Origin: a virus
Length of the DNA: 23,206 nucleotides
IMG/VR virus record: IMGVR_UViG_3300025853_008850
Location: 1-23,206 of that record
Reading direction: 5' to 3' (one strand)
Both the position numbers and the translations under genes were made by a program. The notes beneath the pieces were generated by a model that searched no databases, was not told the DNA's origin, and saw nothing but the letters and a program-made list of their open reading frames with translations. Below are positions 3,904 to 11,758 of the stretch, piece by piece (the stretch's first letter is position 1; each line of letters starts with the position of its first letter).

Positions 3904-4119
3904 ATGGCACTCACTTCAAAATTCAAGAAAGACATTCAAACCCTTCGTGGTGCAGCAAACGGCGAATTTTTCCTTGATGTAAAGAATCCGAAACTCTACA
4001 AAAAGGTTCGTCGGTACTACGAAAATGAAGGTGTAGTATTCTCTGGAGATCCTTTGGACGACTATGAGATGCTTATGGAATATCTATTCCAAGATCTTGA
4101 AACTGTGGAGGTTGCGTGA
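3904..4119 (+). CDS. small hypothetical protein of cyanophage type
   Basis: 71 residues starting MALTSKFKKDIQTLRGAANG. The N-terminal half is basic and the C-terminal half acidic (DPLDDYEMLMEYLFQDLE). There is no membrane segment or metal site. It lies just behind a consensus sigma70 promoter with a leader of about 16 nt lacking a clear Shine-Dalgarno, so it is probably expressed early. The TGA overlaps a GTG start of the next gene (GTGA). The protein type looks familiar from T4-like cyanophages but I cannot give a function. Confidence 0.75.
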   Translation: MALTSKFKKDIQTLRGAANGEFFLDVKNPKLYKKVRRYYENEGVVFSGDPLDDYEMLMEYLFQDLETVEVA

Positions 4120-4361
4120 AGATTATTCTTGAGCGATTTCCTTATCGTTATGTTGAATGTGGAACCCTAGATAATGGGTTCCCTGACTATCGCATTCAAA
4201 AAGCAGATAGTTGGACAAAACGATATAGTGATATGTACCTCTGTGATAACGGAATGCAAATCACTACAGCAATGGAAGACTTTGAATACACCAAATGGCT
4301 TGATCCTGAAGGTGTTCCTTGTTACATCAAGGATGATGATGAAGACATGGAGAGTCTCTAA
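4116..4361 (+). CDS. small hypothetical protein, GTG start
   Basis: 81 residues. The GTG at 4116 is chosen because GGAGG lies 4 nt upstream and the start overlaps the previous stop as GTGA, a coupled arrangement. The sequence is aromatic-rich and soluble (FPYRYVECGTLDNGFPDYRI, then YSDMYLCDNGMQ), with an acidic end (DDDEDMESL). No known domain is recognised. It is probably co-transcribed with the gene at 3904 from the sigma70 promoter at 3853. No clear terminator follows. Confidence 0.7.
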   Translation: MKIILERFPYRYVECGTLDNGFPDYRIQKADSWTKRYSDMYLCDNGMQITTAMEDFEYTKWLDPEGVPCYIKDDDEDMESL

Positions 4362-4437
4362 AAACCCTGGTCGGGAACCCCCCTTCAGTCACGGATGGAC
4401 TATAACAGAACTGGTGGAGTCATAAAGACCCCTTAAA

Positions 4438-4445
4438 ACTAAATA
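4438..4445 (+). promoter_or_regulatory. late-promoter-like box ACTAAATA
   Basis: A variant of the T4 late box TATAAATA, 22 nt upstream of the ATG at 4468. It is followed by the palindrome TAACTCAAGAGTTA. The 106-nt gap 4362-4467 shows no other clear signal. Confidence 0.4.
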
Positions 4446-4467
4446 ACTCAAGAGTTAATTCTTAAAC

Positions 4468-4686
4468 ATGGCAACAAAAGGAACAGCAGCAAAATCCTCA
4501 AGCGGTGCGGCAATGTCGCAATATGATGTTGAAGTTGAATCAAGACTTCAAAAATTAGAAGCGCAAGCACATACTCCTTGTGGTGGTGGTGCAGATGAAG
4601 GAAAAATCGCAGCACTTGAAGCAAAACTTGCTGAAGTGATTGCAGTCCTAAAACAAGCATCACCTGGAGCAGCAAAGAATCTCTGA
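4468..4686 (+). CDS. small Ala-rich coiled-coil protein
   Basis: 72 residues. The N-terminus is Ala/Ser/Lys-rich (MATKGTAAKSSSGAAMSQY) and probably disordered. Two heptad-like helices follow (about 20-34, VEVESRLQKLEAQ; 46-65, IAALEAKLAEVIAVLKQA), separated by a CGGG turn. This suggests a self-associating coiled coil. A late-type box upstream, no Shine-Dalgarno and a strong terminator downstream make it a monocistronic, probably late gene. Proteins of this form are common in cyanomyoviruses and are often suspected to be virion-associated, but that is inference here. Confidence 0.75.
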   Translation: MATKGTAAKSSSGAAMSQYDVEVESRLQKLEAQAHTPCGGGADEGKIAALEAKLAEVIAVLKQASPGAAKNL

Positions 4687-4690
4687 TAGT

Positions 4691-4774
4691 TTTCTTGCCA
4701 TTTCTCTAAAAGGCAAGTGGTGCGGATGGGATAACTCCCGCCTGGTTTCTTGCCTCCAGTTAAAGGGCAAGTGG
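4691..4774 (+). repeat. two copies of a stem-loop repeat, 55-nt period
   Basis: TTTCTTGCC...GGCAAGTGG occurs at 4691-4720 and again at 4746-4774. In each copy CTTGCC pairs with GGCAAG; the loops (12 and 11 nt) differ. The interval contains GGGATAACTCCC, another small hairpin. So 4687-4799, otherwise gene-free, is a series of three stem-loops ahead of the terminator. Confidence 0.65.
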
Positions 4775-4799
4775 CGAGCCTGCATACCTAAACGGAATC

Positions 4800-4829
4800 A
4801 AGGATGGTTGCATAAACCATCCTTTTTTT
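4800..4829 (+). terminator. strong Rho-independent terminator
   Basis: AAGGATGGTT (4800-4809) pairs perfectly with AACCATCCTT (4815-4824) around GCATA, and the T-run extends to 4829. It ends the transcript of the gene at 4468 and insulates the glycan operon. Confidence 0.9.
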
Positions 4830-4836
4830 GTATAAT
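4808..4836 (+). promoter_or_regulatory. promoter of the glycan operon overlapping the terminator
   Basis: A perfect TATAAT (4831-4836) follows the terminator T-run directly. The best -35, TTGCAT (4808-4813), is weak and 17 bp upstream, inside the terminator stem-loop. Transcription would start near 4843, about 3 nt before the first ATG, so the message would be leaderless. Confidence 0.55.
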
Positions 4837-4845
4837 ACATAATAT

Positions 4846-5910
4846 ATGAGTTTTTCACATTTCATGAGCGATTATAAGAAAAAAGCACTTGTGCTTGGTG
4901 CTGGTGGCTTTATTGGAAGTCATATGGTAAAGCGTCTCCGCGAAGAGGGATATTGGGTTCGTGGAGTTGATTTAAAGTATCCTGAGTTTTCTTCTACGAA
5001 AGCAAATGAGTTTGTTCAAGGGGATCTTCGTGACGTGAAATTTGTTTCTCGTTGTGTTCGTTTCACTGGATATCTTGGTAACTTTTATCAACAGATTGTA
5101 GACAAGTTTGCAGAACCCTTTGATGAAATCTATCAGTTTGCTGCTGATATGGGTGGAGCAGGTTTTGTCTTCACTGGAGAGAACGATGCAGATATTATGC
5201 ATAATTCTGTATCCATTAACTTGAACGTTCTTGAAGAGCAACGCAAGTTGAACGAAACCAAGGGTGTAAATAAGACTAAGATTTTCTATTCTGGATCTGC
5301 TTGCATGTATCCAGAGCATAATCAACTGGATCCTGACAACCCCGACTGCCGTGAAGAATCCGCATACCCCGCTAACCCCGATTCCGAATATGGATGGGAA
5401 AAACTATTCTCAGAGCGACTTTATTTTGCATATAATAGGAATTATGATATTCCTGTTCGTGTTGCCCGCTACCATAATATCTTTGGGCCAGAGGGCACCT
5501 GGGAGGGTGGAAGAGAGAAGGCTCCAGCTGCAATCTGCCGTAAAGTGGCTTACCTCCCAGAGGATGGTGGAGCAATCGAGGTGTGGGGAGACGGTCTACA
5601 AACTCGTTCCTTCCTGTTCATTGACGAATGTATTGAAGCAACTCGACGATTGATGGATAGTGACTTTATGGGGCCAGTCAATATTGGTTCTGAAGAGATG
5701 GTTACTATTAATCAACTTGTAGATACTGCTGCTAAAGTTGCTAGTAAAGAAGTTCAAAAGATTCATATTGATGGGCCTCTTGGTGTTCGTGGACGCAACT
5801 CAAATAATGATTTGATTCGTGAGAAACTTGGTTGGGATTACTCTCAGACTTTAGAGGAGGGTATTCGCAAGACTTATAACTGGATTCAAGAGCAAATTAA
5901 AAATCGATGA
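4846..5910 (+). CDS. GDP-mannose 3,5-epimerase (GME)
   Basis: 354 residues, extended SDR family. The enzyme epimerises GDP-D-mannose at C3 and C5 to GDP-L-galactose (GDP-L-gulose as by-product). The NAD-binding motif is GAGGFIG (18-24). The GME signatures are all present: AADMGG (99-104), SGSACMYPE (149-157, with S151 and C153), YGWEK (Y182 and K186 of YxxxK), HNIFGPEGTW (210-219), GGREKAPAA (K225, second acid/base residue), GDGLQTRSF and RGRNSNN. The length matches plant GME. ATG 4846 may be leaderless; ATG 4864 (Met7) is an alternative just before the fold. Neither has a Shine-Dalgarno. It is the first gene of the operon and overlaps the next by 4 nt. Confidence 0.93.
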   Translation: MSFSHFMSDYKKKALVLGAGGFIGSHMVKRLREEGYWVRGVDLKYPEFSSTKANEFVQGDLRDVKFVSRCVRFTGYLGNFYQQIVDKFAEPFDEIYQFAADMGGAGFVFTGENDADIMHNSVSINLNVLEEQRKLNETKGVNKTKIFYSGSACMYPEHNQLDPDNPDCREESAYPANPDSEYGWEKLFSERLYFAYNRNYDIPVRVARYHNIFGPEGTWEGGREKAPAAICRKVAYLPEDGGAIEVWGDGLQTRSFLFIDECIEATRRLMDSDFMGPVNIGSEEMVTINQLVDTAAKVASKEVQKIHIDGPLGVRGRNSNNDLIREKLGWDYSQTLEEGIRKTYNWIQEQIKNR

Positions 5911-6767
5911 AAGTATTAATCCTTGGTTCTGCAGGGCAAATTGGTGCCTATCTGACAGATTATCTACGCACAAAAGGACATGAGGTAACTGAGTTTGATG
6001 TTACTAATGGCGAAGAGTATGATTTGAGAACGATTCCTAATACAAAACTCATGCATGACATTCGTCTTGCTGACTTTGTATTCTTCCTTGCTTTTGATGT
6101 TGGTGGTTCTAGGTATCTGAAAAAATATCAACACACCTATGAGTTTATCAATAACAATACGCGGATGATGGCAAATGTATTCCAGTATTTGCAAGAATAC
6201 CGTAAGCCATTTGTGTTTGCTTCCTCTCAGATGAGTAACATGTCTTACTCACCATATGGAGTTATGAAGCGTGTTGGTGAAATGTACACCCAAAATCTTG
6301 GTGGATTGATTGTTAAGTTCTGGAATGTCTATGGTATTGAGAAAGATCATGAAAAATCTCATGTAATCACCGACTTTATTAAACGTGGATTTGAGGAAGG
6401 TGAGTTTGAAATGCTCACGGATGGAACCGAAGAACGTCAATTCCTTTACGCTGAAGATTGCTGTGAAGGACTAGAAACTATCATGGAACATTATGATAAT
6501 TTTAAATCAAATGATCCTCTTCATATTACATCATTCCGTTCCGATTCTATCAAACAAGTTGCTGAGATTATTCAAGGACAATTTAACTTGATTGGTAAGT
6601 ATGATGTAAAAATTAAACCTGGAGCCGCCAAAGACAGTGTTCAACTGGATAAAAGGAATGAAGCTGACAACTACATTCATGGATGGTGGTTGCCAAAAAC
6701 AAATTTAGAAACTGGTATTGGAAAAGTTTTTGCTGAAATGAAAAAGGAGTATGGCTACGATGACTAA
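5907..6767 (+). CDS. NAD(P)-dependent extended SDR epimerase/dehydratase
   Basis: 286 residues. The Rossmann motif is GSAGQIG (7-13), with SSQMSN (106-111) and Y117-x3-K121 (YGVMK) as catalytic elements, and FWNVYG and ERQFLYAEDC match the nucleotide-sugar domain. It is a reduced member of the UDP-sugar epimerase/dehydratase family; Ser-Ser then Gln-Met replaces the usual SSxxVYG. The substrate is unknown. Being coupled by 4 nt (ATGA) to GDP-mannose 3,5-epimerase, it may act on a GDP-hexose made by that enzyme. It lacks the TE-type dehydratase motif I would expect in a 4,6-dehydratase, so epimerase or reductase is likelier. Confidence 0.8.
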   Translation: MKVLILGSAGQIGAYLTDYLRTKGHEVTEFDVTNGEEYDLRTIPNTKLMHDIRLADFVFFLAFDVGGSRYLKKYQHTYEFINNNTRMMANVFQYLQEYRKPFVFASSQMSNMSYSPYGVMKRVGEMYTQNLGGLIVKFWNVYGIEKDHEKSHVITDFIKRGFEEGEFEMLTDGTEERQFLYAEDCCEGLETIMEHYDNFKSNDPLHITSFRSDSIKQVAEIIQGQFNLIGKYDVKIKPGAAKDSVQLDKRNEADNYIHGWWLPKTNLETGIGKVFAEMKKEYGYDD

Positions 6768-7554
6768 TCTCACACCGCTTAGAAATTTTATTAACGAACC
6801 TCATTGTGACTTGGGTTCAAATGCATGGGTTCTTGCAGAACTAGTGAGGACATTTAAGAATGGAAGATTCATTGATCTTGGCGTTCGCTATGGTTCTTCT
6901 TCTGCGATTATGTCTATTAATGCTGCAGAAAATGGAAACAAAGTACATGGATGTGACTTAAAGTTTGATGGCTTTGAGAAGAATGGAGCACGTTTTGTTA
7001 ATGAAGACTACATGTGTTATCTCGCAGACAGCGTAACGCTTGGTAAAAATTGGGATGAAGAACCATTTGATATTATCTTTGTTGATACAATTCACACTCG
7101 TGAGCAAGTTCTTGCCGAACTTTACTTCTGGTGCAATCATATTAAAGAAGGTGGGTATTTTGTCTTTCATGATTCTCACTGGGTTGGTCCAAATGGTGAA
7201 GACAATCCTGTCACAAAAGATACTTATGGTGATACGATTGGAGGAAAGAAATGGGAAAGGCCTGATGTTGCTATTACCGATTTCTTTGGACTTCCTAGAA
7301 GTGTTCGTGAAATGGATGCGTATGAAGATGAAAATGTCATCATCGGACACCATAAACCAAGTTGTGGTATGACATTTGTTCAGGTTAAGACTCTTGATGC
7401 TATTGAGAAATTTAAGAGTAACGTTGATTGGAATGAGGTATTTGAAATCCGTAATTGGTTGAACGATTTACACTTCAATCGTGACAATCCAAATTTTGTT
7501 GATTGGCAACAAGATATTGATAACATTGAAAATGAACTAGTAATCAATCCATGA
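6760..7554 (+). CDS. class I SAM-dependent methyltransferase (Methyltransf_24-like)
   Basis: 264 residues from the ATG at 6760. AAGGAG lies 10 nt upstream, while the in-frame ATG at 6751 is only 1 nt from that site and is less likely. Motif I is FIDLGVRYGSSS (37-48), an acidic residue follows in GCDLKFDG, VDTIHTREQ (108-116) corresponds to the D-x-x-H metal-site motif, and GGYFVFHDSHW (131-141) follows. This is the cephalosporin-hydroxylase/Methyltransf_24 type often found in polysaccharide clusters, where it O-methylates a sugar. It overlaps the previous gene by 8 nt and the next by 4 nt. Sugar methylation is inference. Confidence 0.8.
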   Translation: MTNLTPLRNFINEPHCDLGSNAWVLAELVRTFKNGRFIDLGVRYGSSSAIMSINAAENGNKVHGCDLKFDGFEKNGARFVNEDYMCYLADSVTLGKNWDEEPFDIIFVDTIHTREQVLAELYFWCNHIKEGGYFVFHDSHWVGPNGEDNPVTKDTYGDTIGGKKWERPDVAITDFFGLPRSVREMDAYEDENVIIGHHKPSCGMTFVQVKTLDAIEKFKSNVDWNEVFEIRNWLNDLHFNRDNPNFVDWQQDIDNIENELVINP

Positions 7555-8372
7555 CATGTTCAGTTTCTCACTGGAGCGGTAGGTTAGGCAATAACATTCA
7601 ACAAGTTGCTAATTGTCTAATGTATGCTGAAGCTAAAGGTGATACTTTCTATCAGCAATTGAATCATGATATCATTCAAAAGTTTGTTCTCAACTTTGGG
7701 ATGGAAGAAGATTCTCAAGAGTATTCTGGTAGATTCTATTCATGGGAACCACTTATCAATTGTGAAAAGAATATATTTGAAGGTGGTAATGAGATAGGAG
7801 TAACTAAAGAATACGTTTATGAAAATATTCGTAGAGTCTGTTTAAAACACATTACTCCCAATCTAAATCTTCCTCAAAAAGAATTGATTGGTGATGACAC
7901 TATTGTTATGCATTTGAGAAGTGGTGATAACTATCATCGCATTTTTAATCCACCAACAAATTATGTTCCCAATCCACTAATCTATTACTTGAACCTTATT
8001 GATAGTTTTGATAAGTGTATTTTAATTACTGAACCCGATAGAGAAAATCCTATCATTCATGAGTTAATGAAGATTGATAAAGTTCAAATTCAATCTTCAA
8101 CGGTAGATGATGATTTTGCCACACTCATGAATGCAAAGAACGTTGCTCTTTCTGGTGTAGGAACTTTTGCAATGGCAGCTGCTTTGTGTTCAACCAACAT
8201 TACAAATCTTTTCACTACAGATTTGCTATTGACTGAACACCTAAATTATAGTATGCTATTTAATACTGATGTCAAAGTGCATGTGATGGAGTTGGAAAAT
8301 TATATTCCAGTGGTTCCTTGCAGTTGGGCTAACACTGAAGAGCAAAGAAAGTTTATTTTAGATTATAGATGA
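7551..8372 (+). CDS. GT11-like (alpha-1,2-fucosyltransferase-like) glycosyltransferase
   Basis: 273 residues. The N-terminal GRLGNNIQQVA (10-20) resembles the GxLGNQxFQ motif of GT11, and MHLRSGDNY (120-128) corresponds to the H-x-R-R-G-D motif that binds the GDP part of the donor. The later segment SGVGTFAMAAALC fits the third GT11 motif position (usually NSTFSWW) only loosely, so this is a divergent member. It would transfer an L-fucose-type sugar from a GDP donor. No membrane segment. It overlaps both neighbours by 4 nt. It is one of four GT11-like genes in the operon, and the most diverged with the one at 14496. Confidence 0.7.
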   Translation: MTCSVSHWSGRLGNNIQQVANCLMYAEAKGDTFYQQLNHDIIQKFVLNFGMEEDSQEYSGRFYSWEPLINCEKNIFEGGNEIGVTKEYVYENIRRVCLKHITPNLNLPQKELIGDDTIVMHLRSGDNYHRIFNPPTNYVPNPLIYYLNLIDSFDKCILITEPDRENPIIHELMKIDKVQIQSSTVDDDFATLMNAKNVALSGVGTFAMAAALCSTNITNLFTTDLLLTEHLNYSMLFNTDVKVHVMELENYIPVVPCSWANTEEQRKFILDYR

Positions 8373-9361
8373 AAATTTTTGTAACGGGATGTGCTGGTTT
8401 GCTTGGATCAAACTACACAAGACACTTGCTTGCAAATGGACATGAAGTCATTGGTATTGATGATTTATCCGGAGGGTATAAGGCATTTTTGCCCAAAGGT
8501 GAAAAATTCACATTTGCAAAGTTTGATTTAGAAAGAAGAAAAAAAGTAGTTGAATTGTTTGAAGAGCACAAACCAGATGTTCTTCTTCATTTCGCTGCTT
8601 ATGCTGCAGAGGGATTGTCTCCATTTATTCGTAATTTCAATTATAGAAATAATCTTATCTGCTCTGCTAACTTGATTAATGAGTGTATTACTCATAATAC
8701 CAAATTCATTTTCACTTCAAGCATGGCAGTTTATGGTGAACAAGAACCTCCGTTCACTGAAGATAAACGTCCTCAACCTGTTGATCCTTATGGTATTGCA
8801 AAATATGCCGTAGAATGTGATTTGAAACTGGCTCATGAGCAGTTTGGGCTTAGATATAATATTGTTCGTCCTCATAATGTTCTTGGTATCTATCAAAATA
8901 TTTGGGATAAGTATCGTAATGTAATTGGTATCTTTATTCGCAAAACTTTGAATGGACAACCAATCCTTGTATATGGTGATGGAGAACAGACTCGTGCGTT
9001 CTCTGACATCAAATACTACATGGAACCATTTGATAAACTTCTGACAGACTATGATGGTGAAATATTTAACATCGGTGCAGATAAGCATTTTAGTTTGAAT
9101 GAGGTTGCTGAAACAGTTCAAAAGATTGGTAGAAAGTATGGTTATGAAGTTCCTATTGAACATGGAGAACCACGTCATGAGGTTAAACATGCTTATTGTG
9201 ATCACACAAAAGCAAAAACTATGCTAGACTTTAAGGATGAAACCAACCTTGAAGAGTTGATTGAATCCATGTTTGTTTGGGCAATAAAACAACCAAACAG
9301 AAAAGTAAAACATATGGATTACGAAGTTACAAAAGACATTTATGATTACTGGAGAAAATAA
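8369..9361 (+). CDS. UDP-glucose 4-epimerase-like extended SDR
   Basis: 330 residues, close to the usual GalE length. The motifs are GCAGLLG (7-13), IDD at the end of strand 2, LLHFAAYAAEG (72-82), SSMAVYGE (117-124) and Y141-x3-K145 (YGIAK), with RPHNVLG and YGDGEQTRAFSDI in the substrate domain. These fit an NAD-bound C4 epimerase or a related nucleotide-sugar epimerase. The usual GalE AG-x-K-A-V-G loop is replaced by AAYAAEGLSPF, so the substrate may differ from UDP-glucose. The last 30 residues extend beyond a minimal fold. Its TAA shares a base with the next ATG. Confidence 0.85.
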   Translation: MKIFVTGCAGLLGSNYTRHLLANGHEVIGIDDLSGGYKAFLPKGEKFTFAKFDLERRKKVVELFEEHKPDVLLHFAAYAAEGLSPFIRNFNYRNNLICSANLINECITHNTKFIFTSSMAVYGEQEPPFTEDKRPQPVDPYGIAKYAVECDLKLAHEQFGLRYNIVRPHNVLGIYQNIWDKYRNVIGIFIRKTLNGQPILVYGDGEQTRAFSDIKYYMEPFDKLLTDYDGEIFNIGADKHFSLNEVAETVQKIGRKYGYEVPIEHGEPRHEVKHAYCDHTKAKTMLDFKDETNLEELIESMFVWAIKQPNRKVKHMDYEVTKDIYDYWRK

Positions 9362-9987
9362 TGTTACTTAGTTATAACTCATTAATTAGACAGTACAATA
9401 TAAACGTTACTGGTGTTATTCATGTTGGTGGACACATTGGTGATGAACTCCCCGAATATAAAAATGGTGGAGTAGAAAATATTATTATTTTTGAACCACA
9501 ACAACATTGCTTTGAAAAACTTACTAAGAGGGTAGATGAAGTTGGACTTCCTGCTAAACTTGTCAACAAAGCCCTTGGTAATATATCTGGCAGAGTACAG
9601 ATGACCTCTGATCCAACTGGTTTGTGTGGTTCTATTCTTAAACCAAAACTTCATCTTGAGTTGTCACCAGATGTCATTTTTTCTGAAACTCTTGATGTAG
9701 AAATTTCTAAACTTGATAATGAAATCCCTGAAAACCATACATATAATTTCTTAAATATGGATACTCAAGGTTATGAATTGGAAGTTTTGAAAGGCGGGGC
9801 AAGGACGCTTGAAAAAATTGATTATGTTTATACTGAAGTGAATCAAGCAGAAGTTTATGAAAATAATGCCATGATTCATGAATTAGATGAATTTCTTCTA
9901 AAATATGGCATTGAGAGAATTGCTACGGGATGGCATGGATCTCAGACTTGGGGGGATGCTTTTTATGTTAAGAAGGGATTGATTTAA
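9361..9987 (+). CDS. FkbM-family methyltransferase
   Basis: 208 residues. SAM-binding motif I is VIHVGGHIGDE (19-29), the acidic end of strand 2 is FEP (44-46), and the FkbM signature FLNMDTQGYELEVLKGG (130-146) includes D134. The C-terminal TWGDAFYVK is also typical. FkbM proteins O-methylate sugars or polyketides, and they are regular members of phage and cyanobacterial glycan clusters. With no membrane part it would methylate a free or growing glycan in the cytosol. It overlaps each neighbour by one base (TAATG). Confidence 0.9.
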   Translation: MLLSYNSLIRQYNINVTGVIHVGGHIGDELPEYKNGGVENIIIFEPQQHCFEKLTKRVDEVGLPAKLVNKALGNISGRVQMTSDPTGLCGSILKPKLHLELSPDVIFSETLDVEISKLDNEIPENHTYNFLNMDTQGYELEVLKGGARTLEKIDYVYTEVNQAEVYENNAMIHELDEFLLKYGIERIATGWHGSQTWGDAFYVKKGLI

Positions 9988-10844
9988 TGAGAGTATTTGA
10001 TTCTTTTATCTTTTTCAATGAACTTGAACTGTTAGAAATGCGTCTCAACATCTTGAACGATGTTGTAGATTATTTTGTTCTTACAGAATCTCCATTTACT
10101 GTTAGTGGTAATGAGAAACCTCTTTACTATCAAGAAAATAAAGATAAGTTTGGTAAGTTCAATGATAAAATTATTCATAATGTAACAGAAACTATTCCTA
10201 ACAACTTTAACCATATGTTAGAGAAGACAAAGTTTCATGTTGCATATAATGATAAAGATCCTTATGGAACTAGATTCATTGATATTCCTATTAGATTCCA
10301 GAGAGCAATTTACAATAGAAATGCAAGTGCATTTGGTATTGAAAAAGCAGGTATAACTGATGATGATTTGGTAATCACTAGCGATGCTGATGAAATTATT
10401 AACCCATATGTTCTAGAAGATTTGTCTTGGTTTAATTCAGACAACCATTATATTGCTCTTTGTAATGCATATTATTATAAACTGAACTTTCTTTATCAAG
10501 ATGATTGGATGGGTTCAAGACTTTGCACTTGGAAACACTTGAAAAATACTACAATTGATCAGCATCGTCAAGATCATAAAAATGCATATCGAATCGAAGA
10601 TGGTGGTTGGCACTTTAGTTTCTTGGGTAACGCTGAAAACTTCAAACTTAAATTAGCTTCTTACGAGCACACTGAGAATAATACTGAAGTTAATATCTCT
10701 AATGCAGAAGAGAAAGTTGAGATGGGATTGGATCCACTCAATAGGGGAATGGCGTACAGAGCAGTTCCTATCGATGAAAGTTATCCGAAGTATATTCAAA
10801 ATAACCAGGAGAAATACGCTGAATTTATCAAACCATGGAACTGA
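9987..10844 (+). CDS. GT17-family glycosyltransferase (MGAT3-like)
   Basis: 285 residues. The N-terminus VFDSFIFFNELELLEMRLN (3-21) followed by VVDYFVLTESPFTVSG is the hallmark of Glyco_transf_17. The metal-binding D-x-D is in TSDADEI (131-137), and GGWHFSFLG (206-214) is the conserved C-terminal motif. GT17 is best known from the enzyme adding bisecting GlcNAc to animal N-glycans; bacterial and viral members have mostly unknown acceptors. No signal or membrane anchor is present, unlike the animal enzymes. It overlaps the previous gene by 1 nt and the next by 10 nt. Confidence 0.88.
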   Translation: MRVFDSFIFFNELELLEMRLNILNDVVDYFVLTESPFTVSGNEKPLYYQENKDKFGKFNDKIIHNVTETIPNNFNHMLEKTKFHVAYNDKDPYGTRFIDIPIRFQRAIYNRNASAFGIEKAGITDDDLVITSDADEIINPYVLEDLSWFNSDNHYIALCNAYYYKLNFLYQDDWMGSRLCTWKHLKNTTIDQHRQDHKNAYRIEDGGWHFSFLGNAENFKLKLASYEHTENNTEVNISNAEEKVEMGLDPLNRGMAYRAVPIDESYPKYIQNNQEKYAEFIKPWN

Positions 10845-11758
10845 TTGAAGGAGTTTTGTTATCTCAACTTTGCGACTATTCATTTGGCGAACAATCTGGA
10901 CAATGGGGGAGAATTTATTCTCACTTCATGAAAGATGCAAACTTGCTTAACACTGACTTTATCTCTAAAATGTTTGAGGTTAAGAAAAGTCGTGATTATA
11001 TGACTCTCTTTATTGATAATATTCGTTTATATAAAAGAGAAATAAAAGAGGTTAAACCGCAGGATTGGCCAATTGTTGGTGCAATGATGGAGAAAAGCGA
11101 TCTTCTAAAACTTTGTGGCAACTTCCCCGATATGAAGTTTATTATCTTTACAAATTTAGAAGATACGCCTATTGATGAGTATATTTTTAACTCTATTCCT
11201 GATAATGTTATTCGTATATGTGCTGTTAATGCTATATCCCATGGTGGAAAGGTGGTAGCAGCACCTTATGGTGTTCAGAGAAGAATGGCTCCTGCAGACA
11301 ATAGAATTGAAATTCTTAAAGAACAAATGAAAGTGAGTGTGTCAGATGCGTATAAACTTTTGCATGTGAGTATTAATGAAGATTCCCATTCGGAAAGAAA
11401 AGGACTTAGAGACAGATTTAAAAATTATCCATGGGCAGTTGTAGACACTGGTAGAGTTGATTACTCAACGTTCCTTGAGAGGATGAATAGTTGTAAATTT
11501 GTTCTTTGTCCGAGAGGAAATGCAATTGATTGTCATAGAAACTGGGAAGTTCTTTATATGCGTAGAGTTCCAGTTATGAAACGCACTACATACCTTGAAC
11601 ATCTATTTAAAGATTATCCTGTTCTTTTTGTTGATGACTATTCTCAAATCACAGAAGAGTTGTTAACAAAGAACTCTCAGCTCTTCATCACCGCACAGGA
11701 GATGGATTTATCTAAACTTGACGTTTATAATTTTTTTGAAACATGGAAAAAACCCTAG
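10835..11758 (+). CDS. exostosin/GT47-like glycosyltransferase
   Basis: 307 residues. The C-terminal half carries the exostosin-like signature: MNSCKFVLCPRGNAIDCHRN (217-236), then WEVLYMRRVPVM and YPVLFVDDYSQI. This is the nucleotide-sugar-binding region of GT-B transferases of the GT47 type. The N-terminal half has no clear motif but is well ordered, with LLHVSINEDSHSERKGLRDR as the linker into the second Rossmann domain. It would add a sugar from a UDP or GDP donor. The ATG lies 10 nt inside the previous gene, and the 3' end overlaps the next by 16 nt. Confidence 0.75.
   Translation: MELIEGVLLSQLCDYSFGEQSGQWGRIYSHFMKDANLLNTDFISKMFEVKKSRDYMTLFIDNIRLYKREIKEVKPQDWPIVGAMMEKSDLLKLCGNFPDMKFIIFTNLEDTPIDEYIFNSIPDNVIRICAVNAISHGGKVVAAPYGVQRRMAPADNRIEILKEQMKVSVSDAYKLLHVSINEDSHSERKGLRDRFKNYPWAVVDTGRVDYSTFLERMNSCKFVLCPRGNAIDCHRNWEVLYMRRVPVMKRTTYLEHLFKDYPVLFVDDYSQITEELLTKNSQLFITAQEMDLSKLDVYNFFETWKKP

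Noticed and set aside
4174-4425. ORF in a second frame of the gene at 4116
   Set aside because: It overlaps a better supported coupled gene, and its translation is basic and unstructured.
4362-4467. Possible terminator or tRNA in the gap
   Set aside because: No stem with a T-run and no cloverleaf; only the late-type box near its end is supported.
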